A DNA stretch of 64,000 nucleotides, taken from positions 588,799 through 652,798 of the forward strand of contig NZ_JEMG01000001.1 in assembly GCF_000600295.1 (NCBI RefSeq), read 5' to 3'. Positions 33,805 to 42,208 of the stretch are shown here, in pieces (positions within the stretch are counted from its first letter, which is position 1; each line of letters opens with the position of its first letter). The position numbers and the translations under genes were made by a program. This DNA comes from Hylemonella gracilis str. Niagara R (lineage in GTDB: Bacteria > Pseudomonadota > Gammaproteobacteria > Burkholderiales > Burkholderiaceae_C). The notes beneath the pieces are model-generated. The model did not search any database and was not told the DNA's origin. It saw only the letters and a program-made list of their open reading frames with translations.

Positions 33805-34836
33805 TTATTCAGCGGCGAAGGCCAGCAGCGGATTGGCACCGGCGCGGGCGTAGGGGGTTTCGCTCATCAGCAAGTCGAGTGTCAGCGTGGCCAGGTCGTC
33901 GGCCAGCGGTTCGGCCAGCGGGTCTTTTTCCTGGTTGACGATCTTGCGGTAGCCGTGGCAATGGTCGCAAGTTTCCGCCAGCACGACCTGCTGTTCCTTC
34001 TTGTCGCTGGTGTTCTTGCGAACGGCATCTGCGTCGGTGTCCTCTGCCTGGCTTTCGACGCCCTGGTAGTGGATGCCTGCGGTCGATTCGCAGTGGCTGC
34101 ATTTGACGCGCACCATGTGCCACTCGGTGGCGCACAGGCCGCAGTGCAGGTAGCGGTGGCCGGCGGACTGGCCGCCGATGCGCAGCACGCTGACCACGGG
34201 TGGGGCCGCGCAGACGGGACAGATGCTGGCCGGGTCGGTGTAGGGAACATCGGCCGCGCGCAGATGGCTGGCGCGGTGGGTGTACGTGACTTGCAGCGCG
34301 GCCAGCACCAGGGGTTGCAGGGCCAGTTCCTCGGCCTCGGTGGATTTGCCGGGTGTCTGCAGCAGGGCCAGGCGCGTGACCATGCGATGCGCCAGCGCGT
34401 CGATATCCTCTTCGCCCAGACCACGCAGGCGCGTGACCAGGCTCTGGATGGCCTCAGGCAGGGGCTCGGCCGGCTGCTTCGACGAAGCGCCACCTTGTTC
34501 CAGCGCGTCCAGCAGCTGGACCAACACCTCGCGCCAGGTCGGATCGATGTGTTCGGCGGCCGGCAACAGGGGCATGGAATGCGCTTGCGCGCGCGCGATC
34601 TGTTGCACCTGGGCGTCGCTGAAGGACAGCGGCGCCAGCGTGGCCGCGACCTTGCCTTGGGCACGCACCAGGCGGGCCGCGAAGCGCAGGTAGTCGGCGA
34701 TCGGGTTGCCCTCCGCCAGCTGGCTCAGACGCGCGGCGCGGTCGGTGTAGAGGCTGGTCGGCTCGGGCAGGCGCACGCGGGTGAAGGCGGTGTGGTCGAG
34801 CGCCTCGATGTCGCCGGGTTGGAGGATGCGTTGCAT
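33805..34836 (-). CDS. fdhE: Formate dehydrogenase accessory protein FdhE
   Basis: A 343-residue cytoplasmic factor needed to mature respiratory formate dehydrogenases. It carries the four expected CxxC pairs (CPVC, CGLC, CSHC, CDHC) that bind iron in the E. coli protein. The ATG at 34836 has AGGA five to six bases upstream; an in-frame TTG at 34854 is less likely. An intrinsic terminator hairpin lies between fdoI and this start, so fdhE and the sel genes may be expressed at a lower level than the structural genes. Confidence 0.93.
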   Translation of the reverse strand: MQRILQPGDIEALDHTAFTRVRLPEPTSLYTDRAARLSQLAEGNPIADYLRFAARLVRAQGKVAATLAPLSFSDAQVQQIARAQAHSMPLLPAAEHIDPTWREVLVQLLDALEQGGASSKQPAEPLPEAIQSLVTRLRGLGEEDIDALAHRMVTRLALLQTPGKSTEAEELALQPLVLAALQVTYTHRASHLRAADVPYTDPASICPVCAAPPVVSVLRIGGQSAGHRYLHCGLCATEWHMVRVKCSHCESTAGIHYQGVESQAEDTDADAVRKNTSDKKEQQVVLAETCDHCHGYRKIVNQEKDPLAEPLADDLATLTLDLLMSETPYARAGANPLLAFAAE

Positions 34837-34846
34837 GGGGATCCTG

Positions 34847-34879
34847 GAAAACAAAACGCCGCCGGGTCATCGGCGGCGT
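34847..34879 (-). terminator. Intrinsic terminator between the formate dehydrogenase genes and fdhE
   Basis: Read on the minus strand: ACGCCGCC (34879-34872), an eight-base loop, GGCGGCGT (34863-34856), then TTTGTTTT. The eight-base-pair GC-rich stem with a T-rich tail sits 26 bases after the fdoI stop and just before the fdhE ribosome site. It probably ends most fdhA-fdoH-fdoI transcripts. Confidence 0.75.
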
Positions 34880-34904
34880 GGGTGCGGGAACCGGAAATCC
34901 GTCG

Positions 34905-35531
34905 TCAGCGATTGTCGCCGGTCTTCTCGCGGTACCAGCCACGGTGGTGCTGCTTGGCCCAGGCGCGGGTGACGGTGCCGTAGAGCATGGCGCGGATGGT
35001 GCCGCGCGTCCAGATCGCGGCGTAGACGTGCAGGATGATCAGGCCGATCATGCCCACCGCCGCGATGGCATGCAGCACGGAGGCCAGGCGAACCAGCGTC
35101 ACGGGCAGGTCGAACCAGGCCCGCCACATCAGCACGCCGCTGATCAGCAGCACGGCCATGCAGGCCACCAGGCCCCAGAACAGCACTTTTTGGCCGCCGT
35201 TGTACTTGCCCTGCTCGGGCATGTCGTGGTCGTTGCCATCCACCATCTTGCGCACGTTCTTCAGCCATTCCTTGTCGCGCGCTTCGATGACATTCAGTCG
35301 CCAGAAGCGCAGGAACATCATGACGAAACCCACGGCCATGACCAGGCCGATGTACGGATGCAGGATGCGCGTCCATGGTCCGCCCCCGAACAGCTGCGTG
35401 AGCGGGTAGAAGGCGGGATGGAAGAAGGCCAGGCCCGAGAGCGCCAGCAGGATGAAGCAGATGCCCACGGCCCAGTGGTTGGCGCGCTCTGAGGCCGTGT
35501 AGCGTTGCAAGTCGCGGGGATTGCGTTGCAT
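34905..35531 (-). CDS. fdoI: Formate dehydrogenase, cytochrome b556 (gamma) subunit
   Basis: A 208-residue integral membrane cytochrome with four helices that anchors the periplasmic dehydrogenase and passes electrons from the beta subunit to quinone through two b haems. Conserved histidines appear in ERANHWAVGICF, RILHPYIGL, SVLHAIAAVG and LIILHVYAAIWTRG. It follows the beta-subunit gene by two bases. Family length matches E. coli FdoI/FdnI (211-217). Confidence 0.93.
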   Translation of the reverse strand: MQRNPRDLQRYTASERANHWAVGICFILLALSGLAFFHPAFYPLTQLFGGGPWTRILHPYIGLVMAVGFVMMFLRFWRLNVIEARDKEWLKNVRKMVDGNDHDMPEQGKYNGGQKVLFWGLVACMAVLLISGVLMWRAWFDLPVTLVRLASVLHAIAAVGMIGLIILHVYAAIWTRGTIRAMLYGTVTRAWAKQHHRGWYREKTGDNR

Positions 35532-35533
35532 GG

Positions 35534-36445
35534 TCAGGCCTCCTTCGCTTTCTGGTCTTCGCGTTCCATCTCATCCTCCAGTTCCTTGGAGACTTCGTTG
35601 GGACCCTTGGTGATGTAGTGGAACAGGCCACCCAGCGCGGCCGCGCCGAGCGCGAACATCGCCAACGGCTTGGCCACGCCCTTCCACAGGCTGACCATGG
35701 GGCTGATCTTCGGCTCGTCGGGCAGGTCTGCGTAGAGCGAGGGCTGATCGGCATGGTGCAGCACGTACATCACGTGCGTGCCGCCCACGCCGGCCGGGTC
35801 GTACAGGCCGGCCTTCTCAAAACCACGCGACTTCAGGTCCTCGATGCGCTCGGCGGCCTGGTCCTTCATCGCGTCCTTGGTGCCGAACATGATGGCGCCA
35901 GTCGGGCAGGTCTTGACGCAGGCCGGTTCCTGGCCCACGGCCACGCGGTCGGAGCACAGCGTGCACTTGTAGGCCTTCTTGTCTTCCTTGGAGATGCGCG
36001 GCACGTCGAAGGGGCAGCCGGTCACGCAGTAGCCGCAGCCGATGCAGTGCTCCTCCTGGAAATCCACGATGCCGTTGGCGTACTGCACGATGGCGCCCGG
36101 CGAGGGGCAGGCCTTCAGGCAGCCGGGGTCGGCGCAGTGCATGCAGCCGTCCTTGCGGATCAGCCACTCCAGGTTGCCCGTGGCCGTGTTCTCGTACTCG
36201 GTGAACCGCATGACGGTCCAGGAGTGCTCGGTCAGGTCCATGGGGTTGTCGTAGACACCGTGGTTGGAGCCGACGTCCTCGCGAAGGTCGTTCCACTCCA
36301 TGCAGGCGGTCTGGCAGGCCTTGCAGCCGATGCACTTGGACACGTCGATGAGCTTGGCGACCTCGCCCGAATGCGCCTCGCGGATGCTGGGCGACGGGGT
36401 CGTGGTGGCGGAGCGACGCACGATGTCGAGAGATTGCAATGACAT
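35534..36445 (-). CDS. fdoH: Formate dehydrogenase, iron-sulfur (beta) subunit
   Basis: A 303-residue subunit with four [4Fe-4S] clusters: cysteine groups [35 protein letters not shown] and CTLCSDR with the final CVKTC. It carries electrons from the alpha subunit to cytochrome b. A C-terminal transmembrane helix (about 252-272, [19 protein letters not shown]) anchors it on the periplasmic side. It lies 14 bases downstream of the alpha gene. Confidence 0.95.
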   Translation of the reverse strand: MSLQSLDIVRRSATTTPSPSIREAHSGEVAKLIDVSKCIGCKACQTACMEWNDLREDVGSNHGVYDNPMDLTEHSWTVMRFTEYENTATGNLEWLIRKDGCMHCADPGCLKACPSPGAIVQYANGIVDFQEEHCIGCGYCVTGCPFDVPRISKEDKKAYKCTLCSDRVAVGQEPACVKTCPTGAIMFGTKDAMKDQAAERIEDLKSRGFEKAGLYDPAGVGGTHVMYVLHHADQPSLYADLPDEPKISPMVSLWKGVAKPLAMFALGAAALGGLFHYITKGPNEVSKELEDEMEREDQKAKEA

Positions 36446-36459
36446 GATGTGTGCTCCCT

Positions 36460-39400
36460 TTACGCTTTCTCGACCTTGACCAGGAAGGTCTTGAACTCGG
36501 GCGTGTTGGTGTTGCCGTCGCCGACGAACGGCGTCAGCGTGTTCGCCAGGTAGCCCTTCTTGGTCACACCCGTGAAGCCCCAGTGGATGGGGATGCCCAC
36601 GTGGTGCAGCGGCTTGCCATCGACCTGCATTGGCTTGATGCGCTTGGTGACCAGTGCCACGGCCTCGATGTGGCCGCGCTTGGACGAGACCCGGATGCGC
36701 TCGCCGGTCTTCACGCCCACCTCCTTGGCCAGGGCCTCACCGATTTCGACGAATTGCTCGGGCTGTGTGATGGCGTTGAGCACGGCGTGCTTGGTCCAGA
36801 AGTGGAAGTGCTCCGTCAGCCGGTAGGTGGTGCCCACATGCGGGAAATCCTTGGCCTCGCCGAAGGTCTTCCAGATCTCCGGGAACACGCGGGCGGCCGG
36901 GTTGCTGGTCGCCTTGGTGTTTTTCGGGTTCAGCGGGTTGTAGCCCAGCGGTGTGTCGAAGGGTTCGTAGTGCTCAGGGAAGGGGCCTTCGTTCATGCCC
37001 TTGCGCGCAAAGAAACGCGCCACGCCTTCGGGGTTCATGATGAAGGGGCCCGCGCCACTCTCGGGCTTGAGCGTGCCGCCGAAGTCCGGCACGTCCGCGC
37101 CGCCCCAGCCGCCCGCGCCGCCGTTGGCGGCAGGGTTCCAGGCCACCAGCTTGCGCTTGGCGTTGAAGGGCTTGCCGCTGGGGTCGCAGGAGGCGCGGTT
37201 GTAGAGCACGCGGCGGTTGGCTGGCCAGGCCCAGGCCCAGTTCAGCGTGTTGCCGATGCCGGTGGGGTCGCTGTTGTCGCGGCGCGCCATCTGGTTGCCG
37301 GCGGTCGTCCACGCGCCGGCATAGATCCAGCAGCCGCCGATCGTCGTGCCGTCGTCGCGCAGTTCACCGAAGCCGGAGATCTGCTCGCCCGCCTTGCGCA
37401 GCACCTTGGTCTTGTCCGCCGGATCGACCAAGTCGACCAGCGCGCGGCCGTTGTACTCCTTGGCCACTTCCTCGGGCGTGGGTTCGTCGGCGTGCGCGTA
37501 GGGCCACCACAGGTTCTGGATGGGGTCGGGGAACTTGCCCCCTTCCTTGGCGTACAGCGCCTTCATGCGCTGGTGCAGCCCGGACATGATGCGGATGTCC
37601 GTGCGCGCCTCGCCCGGGGGCTCGGCCGCCTTCCAGTGCCATTGCAGCACGCGCGAGGAGCTGACGACCGCGCCGTCCTCCTCGGCGAAGCAGGTGGTCG
37701 GAAGACGGAACACCTCGGTCTGGATCGAGGCCGTGTCCACGTCGTTGTACTCGCCGTGGTTCTTCCAGAACTCGGCGGTCTCGGTGGCCAGCGGGTCCAT
37801 CACGACCAGGAACTTGAGCTTGGACAGCCCGTCGCGCACGCGGCCCTTGTCGGACAGCGAGGCAATGGGGTTGAAGCCCTGGGCGATGTAGCCGTTGACC
37901 TTGCCCTGGTGCATCAGCTCGAAGACTTGCAGCATGTCGTACTGCTTGTCGAGCTTGGGCAGGTAGTCGTAGGCCCAGTTGTTCTCCTTGGTGGCGGCGG
38001 GGCCGTACCAGGCCTTCATCAGGCTGACGTGGAACTTGCCGTAGTTCTGCCAGTAGCTCATCTGGTTGGCGCGCAGGGGTTTCTGCGCGCGCACCTCGAT
38101 GTACTTGGCATAGTCCTGCTCGGCCTGGCCCGGCAGCGAGAGGTAGCCCGGCAGGCTGGCCGACAGCAGGCCCAGGTCCGTCAGGCCCTGGATGTTGCTG
38201 TGACCGCGCAGCGCGTTCATGCCGCCGCCGGCCACGCCGATGTTGCCGCACAGCAGCTGCACCATGGCGCCGGTGCGCAGCATCTGCGCACCCGTGCTGT
38301 GCTGCGTCCAGCCCAGCGCGTACAGGATGGTGGCCGCGCGGCCCGCGACGGCTGTCGAGGCGAACTGCTCGGCCACGTGCAGGAATTTGTCCTTGGGCGT
38401 GCCGCAGACGCGTTCCACCATCTCGGGCGTGTAGCGCGCGTAGTGTTTCTTCATCAGCTGGAAGACGCAACGCGGGTGCTGCAGCGTCGGATCCGTCTTG
38501 ACGAAACCGTCCGCGCCCAGCTCGTAATCCCAGCTGGCCTTGTCGTAGGTGCGCCTGTCGGGGTTGTAGCCGGAGAAGATGCCCTCGTCGAACTTGAAAT
38601 CCTCGCGCACGATGAAGGTGAAGTCCGTGTAGGCCTTCACGTACTCGTGGTGGATCTTGTCGTTCGTCAGCAGGTAATTGATGATGCCGCCCAGGAAGGC
38701 GATGTCACTGCCAGAGCGGATCGGCGCGTAGAAGTCGGCCACGGACGCCGAGCGGTTGAAGCGCGGGTCCACCACCATGAAGTGCGCCTTGTTGTGCGCC
38801 TTCGCCTCCGTCACCCACTTGAATCCGCAGGGGTGCGCCTCGGCGGCATTGCCGCCCATGATCAAAATCACATCCGCGTTCTTGATGTCGACCCAATGGT
38901 TCGTCATCGCTCCACGGCCAAACGTCGGGGCAAGACCTGCCACCGTCGGGCCGTGTCAGACACGGGCTTGGTTGTCGAACGCGAGCAGGCCCCAGGAACG
39001 GGCGACCTTGTGGGTGATGTAGCCGGCTTCGTTGCTAGAGGCCGATGCCGCGAGCATGCCGGTGGTGAGCCAGCGGTTGACCGTCAGGCCGTCCGCCGTC
39101 TTTTCGACGAAATTGGCATCGCGGTCGGCTTTGAGCAGCTTGGCGATGCGGTCCAGCGCCTCGTCCCAGGACATGCGCTTCCACTCGTTGGAGCCGGGCG
39201 CGCGGTACTCGGGGTAGAGCAGGCGGTTGGGACTGTTGATGATGTCCAGCAGACCCGCGCCCTTGGGGCACAGCGTGCCGCGGTTCACCGGGTGGTCCGG
39301 ATCGCCCTCGACGTGGAACACGGTGGAGCGCACGTTCTTCGAGCCGTCTCCGTGCGAGTACATCAGGATGCCGCAACCGACCGAGCAATACGTGCAGGTC

Positions 39401-39546
39401 TGGCGGGTGACGGTGGCGGCGGAGAGTTTGTACTGTCGGACGTCGGCCAAGGCGGTGGCGGGCGAAAAGCCCATCAGCGCCAGGCTCGAACCCGCCAGCG
39501 TGGTGCCAGTCACTTTCATGAACTGGCGTCTGGAGAGCTGCACCAT
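36460..39546 (-). CDS. fdoG: Formate dehydrogenase alpha subunit, selenoprotein (UGA read as Sec197)
   Basis: Catalytic subunit of a periplasmic, membrane-bound formate dehydrogenase of the FdnG/FdoG type; oxidises formate to CO2 at a molybdenum (or tungsten) bis-MGD centre. The 1028-codon frame contains one in-frame TGA at 38956-38958 (codon 197) in the context NQARV-U-HGPT, exactly where FdnG/FdoG have selenocysteine. The Tat signal is SRRQFMK, and a [4Fe-4S] site is formed by CTYCSVGC and TLCPKG. Downstream frame shows [17 protein letters not shown]. The ATG at 39546 is preceded by AAGG. A standard reading would split it in two or call it a pseudogene; the adjacent sel genes and SECIS hairpin argue otherwise. 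Confidence 0.95.
38913..38958 (-). promoter_or_regulatory. Sec UGA codon and bacterial SECIS hairpin
   Basis: Directly after the UGA (38958-38956) the mRNA can pair CACGGCC (38955-38949) with GGCCGTG (38919-38913). At the tip a second stem, GGCA/TGCC, encloses a GGTCT loop. The GGUC-type apical loop at this distance from the UGA is the feature recognised by SelB in the E. coli fdhF/fdnG SECIS elements. Confidence 0.85.
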
Positions 39547-39649
39547 GGGGGCACCTTCTTTTCGTGTTGAAAGGAAGAGGCGGCGCACCAGCCTGGCGAC
39601 GACGTTGCCTCAAGCGTGGGGCGGATTCTAGGAGGACTTTTTCAGTTTT

Positions 39650-39667
39650 CCAGGGTTCTTACCCTGG
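39650..39667. repeat. Perfect inverted repeat in the formate dehydrogenase upstream region
   Basis: CCAGGGT-TCTT-ACCCTGG is a seven-base perfect dyad about 105 bases upstream of the fdoG start. No T-run follows it on the minus strand, so an operator or leader hairpin is more likely than a terminator. The protein that would bind is unknown. Confidence 0.45.
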
Positions 39668-39764
39668 CATGGCTCGCCTGCAATTGATAAGCACTTGCAA
39701 CAACATGCGAACACGCTGCAGCGTTGCGTCGTGGCGCCCTGGAACTTCGTGGGAAAATCAGCCT

Positions 39765-39800
39765 GCGCGCGGCTGTGTCCCAGGCCGCGCGCGTTTTATT
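39765..39800 (+). terminator. Terminator-like hairpin in the leader of the second BMP gene
   Basis: GCGCGCGGC (39765-39773) pairs perfectly with GCCGCGCGC (39784-39792) around a ten-base loop, followed by GTTTTATT. It ends 23 bases before the next start codon. No plus-strand gene ends upstream of it, since the neighbouring formate dehydrogenase operon runs the other way, so if functional it acts on the leader of the BMP gene itself. Confidence 0.5.
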
Positions 39801-39823
39801 CCGGGACCATGTAGAGGAACACC

Positions 39824-40963
39824 ATGTACAAAAACCTCGTGGCCGCGCCCTGTCTGGCGTTGGCGGCCGCCTTGTTTTGCCCCCCTGTTTTTTCCCAGTC
39901 CACGCGGCCTTCGGCGCCCGCGTCCGTCACTGCGCAGACGCCAGGGGCAGCCCAGGCGCCCCTCAAGGCGGCCTTTGTGTATGTCGCCCCGCTCACCGAC
40001 GCAGGCTGGGTGCGCCAGCATGAGGAAGGCCGTCTGGCCGTCGAGGCTGCGTTCAAGGCCAGTGGCAAGGTCAGCACCAGCTATGTGGAGAACGTGCCCG
40101 AGGGCGCGGATGCCGAGCGCGTGATCCGCGACTTGGCTCAGCAAGGCAACAAGATCATCTTCACCCCCAGCTTTGGCTACATGGAACCGACGCTGCGCGT
40201 AGCGGCGGAATTCCCGGATGTGAAGTTCGAGTCGATCACCGGCTACAAGACCGCGCCCAACGTGGCTGCGGCCAACGCGCGTTATTACGAAGGCCGTTAC
40301 CTCGCGGGCGTGGCGGCAGGCCGTCTTGCCACCCAGGCCGGTTACGTGGCGGGTTTCCCGATCCCCGAGGTGCTGCAGGGCATCAACGCCTTCACCTTGG
40401 GCATGCGCTCGGTCAATCCCCAGGCCACGGTGCGCGTGCTCTTCATCAGCGAATGGTTCAATCCGCCCAAGGAGCGCGAAGCGGCCATGAGCCTGCTCAA
40501 CCAGGGCGCCCAGGTGCTGGTCTTCCACACCGGCAGTCCGGCGGTGATGATCGCCGCGCAGGAGCGCGGCGCCCTGGCCGTGGCCTACCACTCCGACATG
40601 CGCAAGGTCGCGCCCGATGCGCAGATCGTCGCCGTTACCCATCAATGGGGCGACTACTACACCCGCCGCGTGCGGGCCGTGCTGGACGGGACGTGGAAGA
40701 GCGGCAACGTCTGGGGCGGTGTGAAGGAGGGCATGATCCGCGTCGACGGTTTTGGCCCCAAGGTGCCGGCTTCGGTGCGCGAGGAAGTGTTGGCTCGCCA
40801 GCGCGACATCGCTTCGGGCCGCCTGCACCCTTTTCAGGCCGTGGACGATGTGCGCGACAACGAAGGCCGGGTGGTGATCGCCCGAGGGCAGAGGCTGGAC
40901 GACGCGCAGATCCTGGGCATGAATTGGTTGGCCGAGGGCGTGCTGACCCGCTTGCCGAAATGA
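39824..40963 (+). CDS. BMP-family ABC importer, periplasmic substrate-binding protein 2
   Basis: A 379-residue paralogue of the protein at 25359: signal peptide (about 1-25), a proline/alanine-rich linker, then the PnrA/Bmp binding domain (APLTDAGWVRQHEEGRLAVE; YVAGFPIPEVLQGINAF). DNA and protein remain very close to the first copy over the YVENVPEGADAERVIRDLA stretch, pointing to duplication. No ATPase or permease lies nearby, so it may use the 21.6-25.2 kb transporter with a different ligand preference. Its neighbour two genes on is guanine deaminase. AGAGGAACACC precedes the ATG. Confidence 0.92.
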   Translation: MYKNLVAAPCLALAAALFCPPVFSQSTRPSAPASVTAQTPGAAQAPLKAAFVYVAPLTDAGWVRQHEEGRLAVEAAFKASGKVSTSYVENVPEGADAERVIRDLAQQGNKIIFTPSFGYMEPTLRVAAEFPDVKFESITGYKTAPNVAAANARYYEGRYLAGVAAGRLATQAGYVAGFPIPEVLQGINAFTLGMRSVNPQATVRVLFISEWFNPPKEREAAMSLLNQGAQVLVFHTGSPAVMIAAQERGALAVAYHSDMRKVAPDAQIVAVTHQWGDYYTRRVRAVLDGTWKSGNVWGGVKEGMIRVDGFGPKVPASVREEVLARQRDIASGRLHPFQAVDDVRDNEGRVVIARGQRLDDAQILGMNWLAEGVLTRLPK

Positions 40964-40994
40964 CCGTGGCATGCCGAGCGATGCACCGGAGCGC

Positions 40995-42149
40995 TCACTC
41001 CGCTAGCGTCACGCGGTTGCGCCCGCCCTGCTTGGCGGCGTAGAGCGCGGCGTCGGCGCGCGCCAGCAGGGATTCCGTGCTTTCGTTCGGCTGGCGCTGC
41101 GCGACGCCGATGGACACCGTGATCGGCACCGGCGGCTCGGCGATCAAGGGCATGCCCGCGATGGCGGCGCGCACCCGTTCGGCGATCAGCATGGCCTTGG
41201 GGGCGTCGGTGCCGGGCAGCAGCACGGTGAACTCCTCGCCGCCGTAACGCGCGAACAAGTCGGGTTTGCGCAGTTGCTTGCTGGTGCGGACCGCGAACGC
41301 CTTGAGGATTTGGTCGCCCACGTCATGTCCGTGCGTGTCATTCACGCGCTTGAAATGGTCCAGGTCCAGCATCAGCACCGAGAGCGGCCGGTCCCGCCGA
41401 TCGTTGAGCCCGCCGGCCTGCCAGCGGCTCGACAGCGTGCTGTCCAGCTGACGCCGGTTGGCCAGGCCTGTCAGTGCGTCGGTCTCGGCATCGCGGCGCG
41501 CGACACGCAACAGGCCAGCCAGACGCTCGTTCTTCGCGGTGTTTTTCAGCTGCAGGCGCATGGCTTCCTCCGCGGAATGGCCGATGCGGCGCATGTGCCA
41601 AGTCAGCAGCACAAGGCCAAGGATCAGGCCCAGGGTGATGCCCAGGTGCGGCAGATCCGGGAACCGCCAGAGGGTATGGCCCAGCAGGACGCCAAACAAG
41701 CCCCCAAGATAGGCGGAGTGAGCGCGGACGTAAGACACGTAGATGGGGGCCGTCAAGGCGGCGACTCCACACAGAACCACGATCAGCCAGGGCAGGAGCG
41801 CATCGCTGCCGCTGTCTCGCAGCAACAGGGGCACCATGGACGCCCAGGCCATGCCATCGAGTGCCGCCGCCCCGAAAAGCATCCAACCGTGGCGGCGCCG
41901 TTGCGGGGAGGGCAGGCGCAGCAGGAGGGTCAGCAGCAGCAGCGCGACCATCCAGCTGATCGCGAACCCGCCCAGCCACCAGGCCAGCTGTTGCAGGGGC
42001 ACGCGATCCCAGCAGATCCACCCCATCAGCAGCCAGCCCAAGGGCGTGGTCAGGAGCAGCATGCGCAGATCCTGGGCGCAGCGCCTGAAGCCGAGTTCCA
42101 GCGCGACGTTCTTCGACGTGCGGTTGGCGGTTGGCGGCTTGGTGCGCAT
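40995..42149 (-). CDS. Membrane-bound diguanylate cyclase (GGDEF)
   Basis: A 384-residue protein with five to six transmembrane helices (about 28-195), a short linker helix, and a GGDEF domain (about 225-384) with an intact active-site motif as GGEEF near residue 303 (FARYGGEEFTVLL). The metal/substrate segment DLDHFKRVNDTHGHDVGD is complete, so it should make cyclic di-GMP. No I-site RxxD is obvious just upstream of GGEEF (reads RKPDLFARYGG). It sits between the second BMP gene and guanine deaminase, on the opposite strand, with no evident functional tie. Confidence 0.92.
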   Translation of the reverse strand: MRTKPPTANRTSKNVALELGFRRCAQDLRMLLLTTPLGWLLMGWICWDRVPLQQLAWWLGGFAISWMVALLLLTLLLRLPSPQRRRHGWMLFGAAALDGMAWASMVPLLLRDSGSDALLPWLIVVLCGVAALTAPIYVSYVRAHSAYLGGLFGVLLGHTLWRFPDLPHLGITLGLILGLVLLTWHMRRIGHSAEEAMRLQLKNTAKNERLAGLLRVARRDAETDALTGLANRRQLDSTLSSRWQAGGLNDRRDRPLSVLMLDLDHFKRVNDTHGHDVGDQILKAFAVRTSKQLRKPDLFARYGGEEFTVLLPGTDAPKAMLIAERVRAAIAGMPLIAEPPVPITVSIGVAQRQPNESTESLLARADAALYAAKQGGRNRVTLAE

Positions 42150-42208
42150 GAACCAAGATGCTAATGGGTTTCGGCTCGAATCGGTCCGGAAAGGTTAAGC
42201 TCATCGGC

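Noticed and set aside
36460..38943. Reading formate dehydrogenase as two genes, the second beginning at the GTG at 38943
   Set aside because: The break is a single UGA at the known Sec position, followed by a SECIS-type hairpin and accompanied by selA, selB and selC; no ribosome site precedes 38943.
36451..39570. A 1039-codon open frame on the plus strand opposite the formate dehydrogenase genes
   Set aside because: It mirrors the true coding frame, as happens in GC-rich genes with strong third-position bias, and shows no recognisable domains. The minus-strand selenoprotein explains the region.
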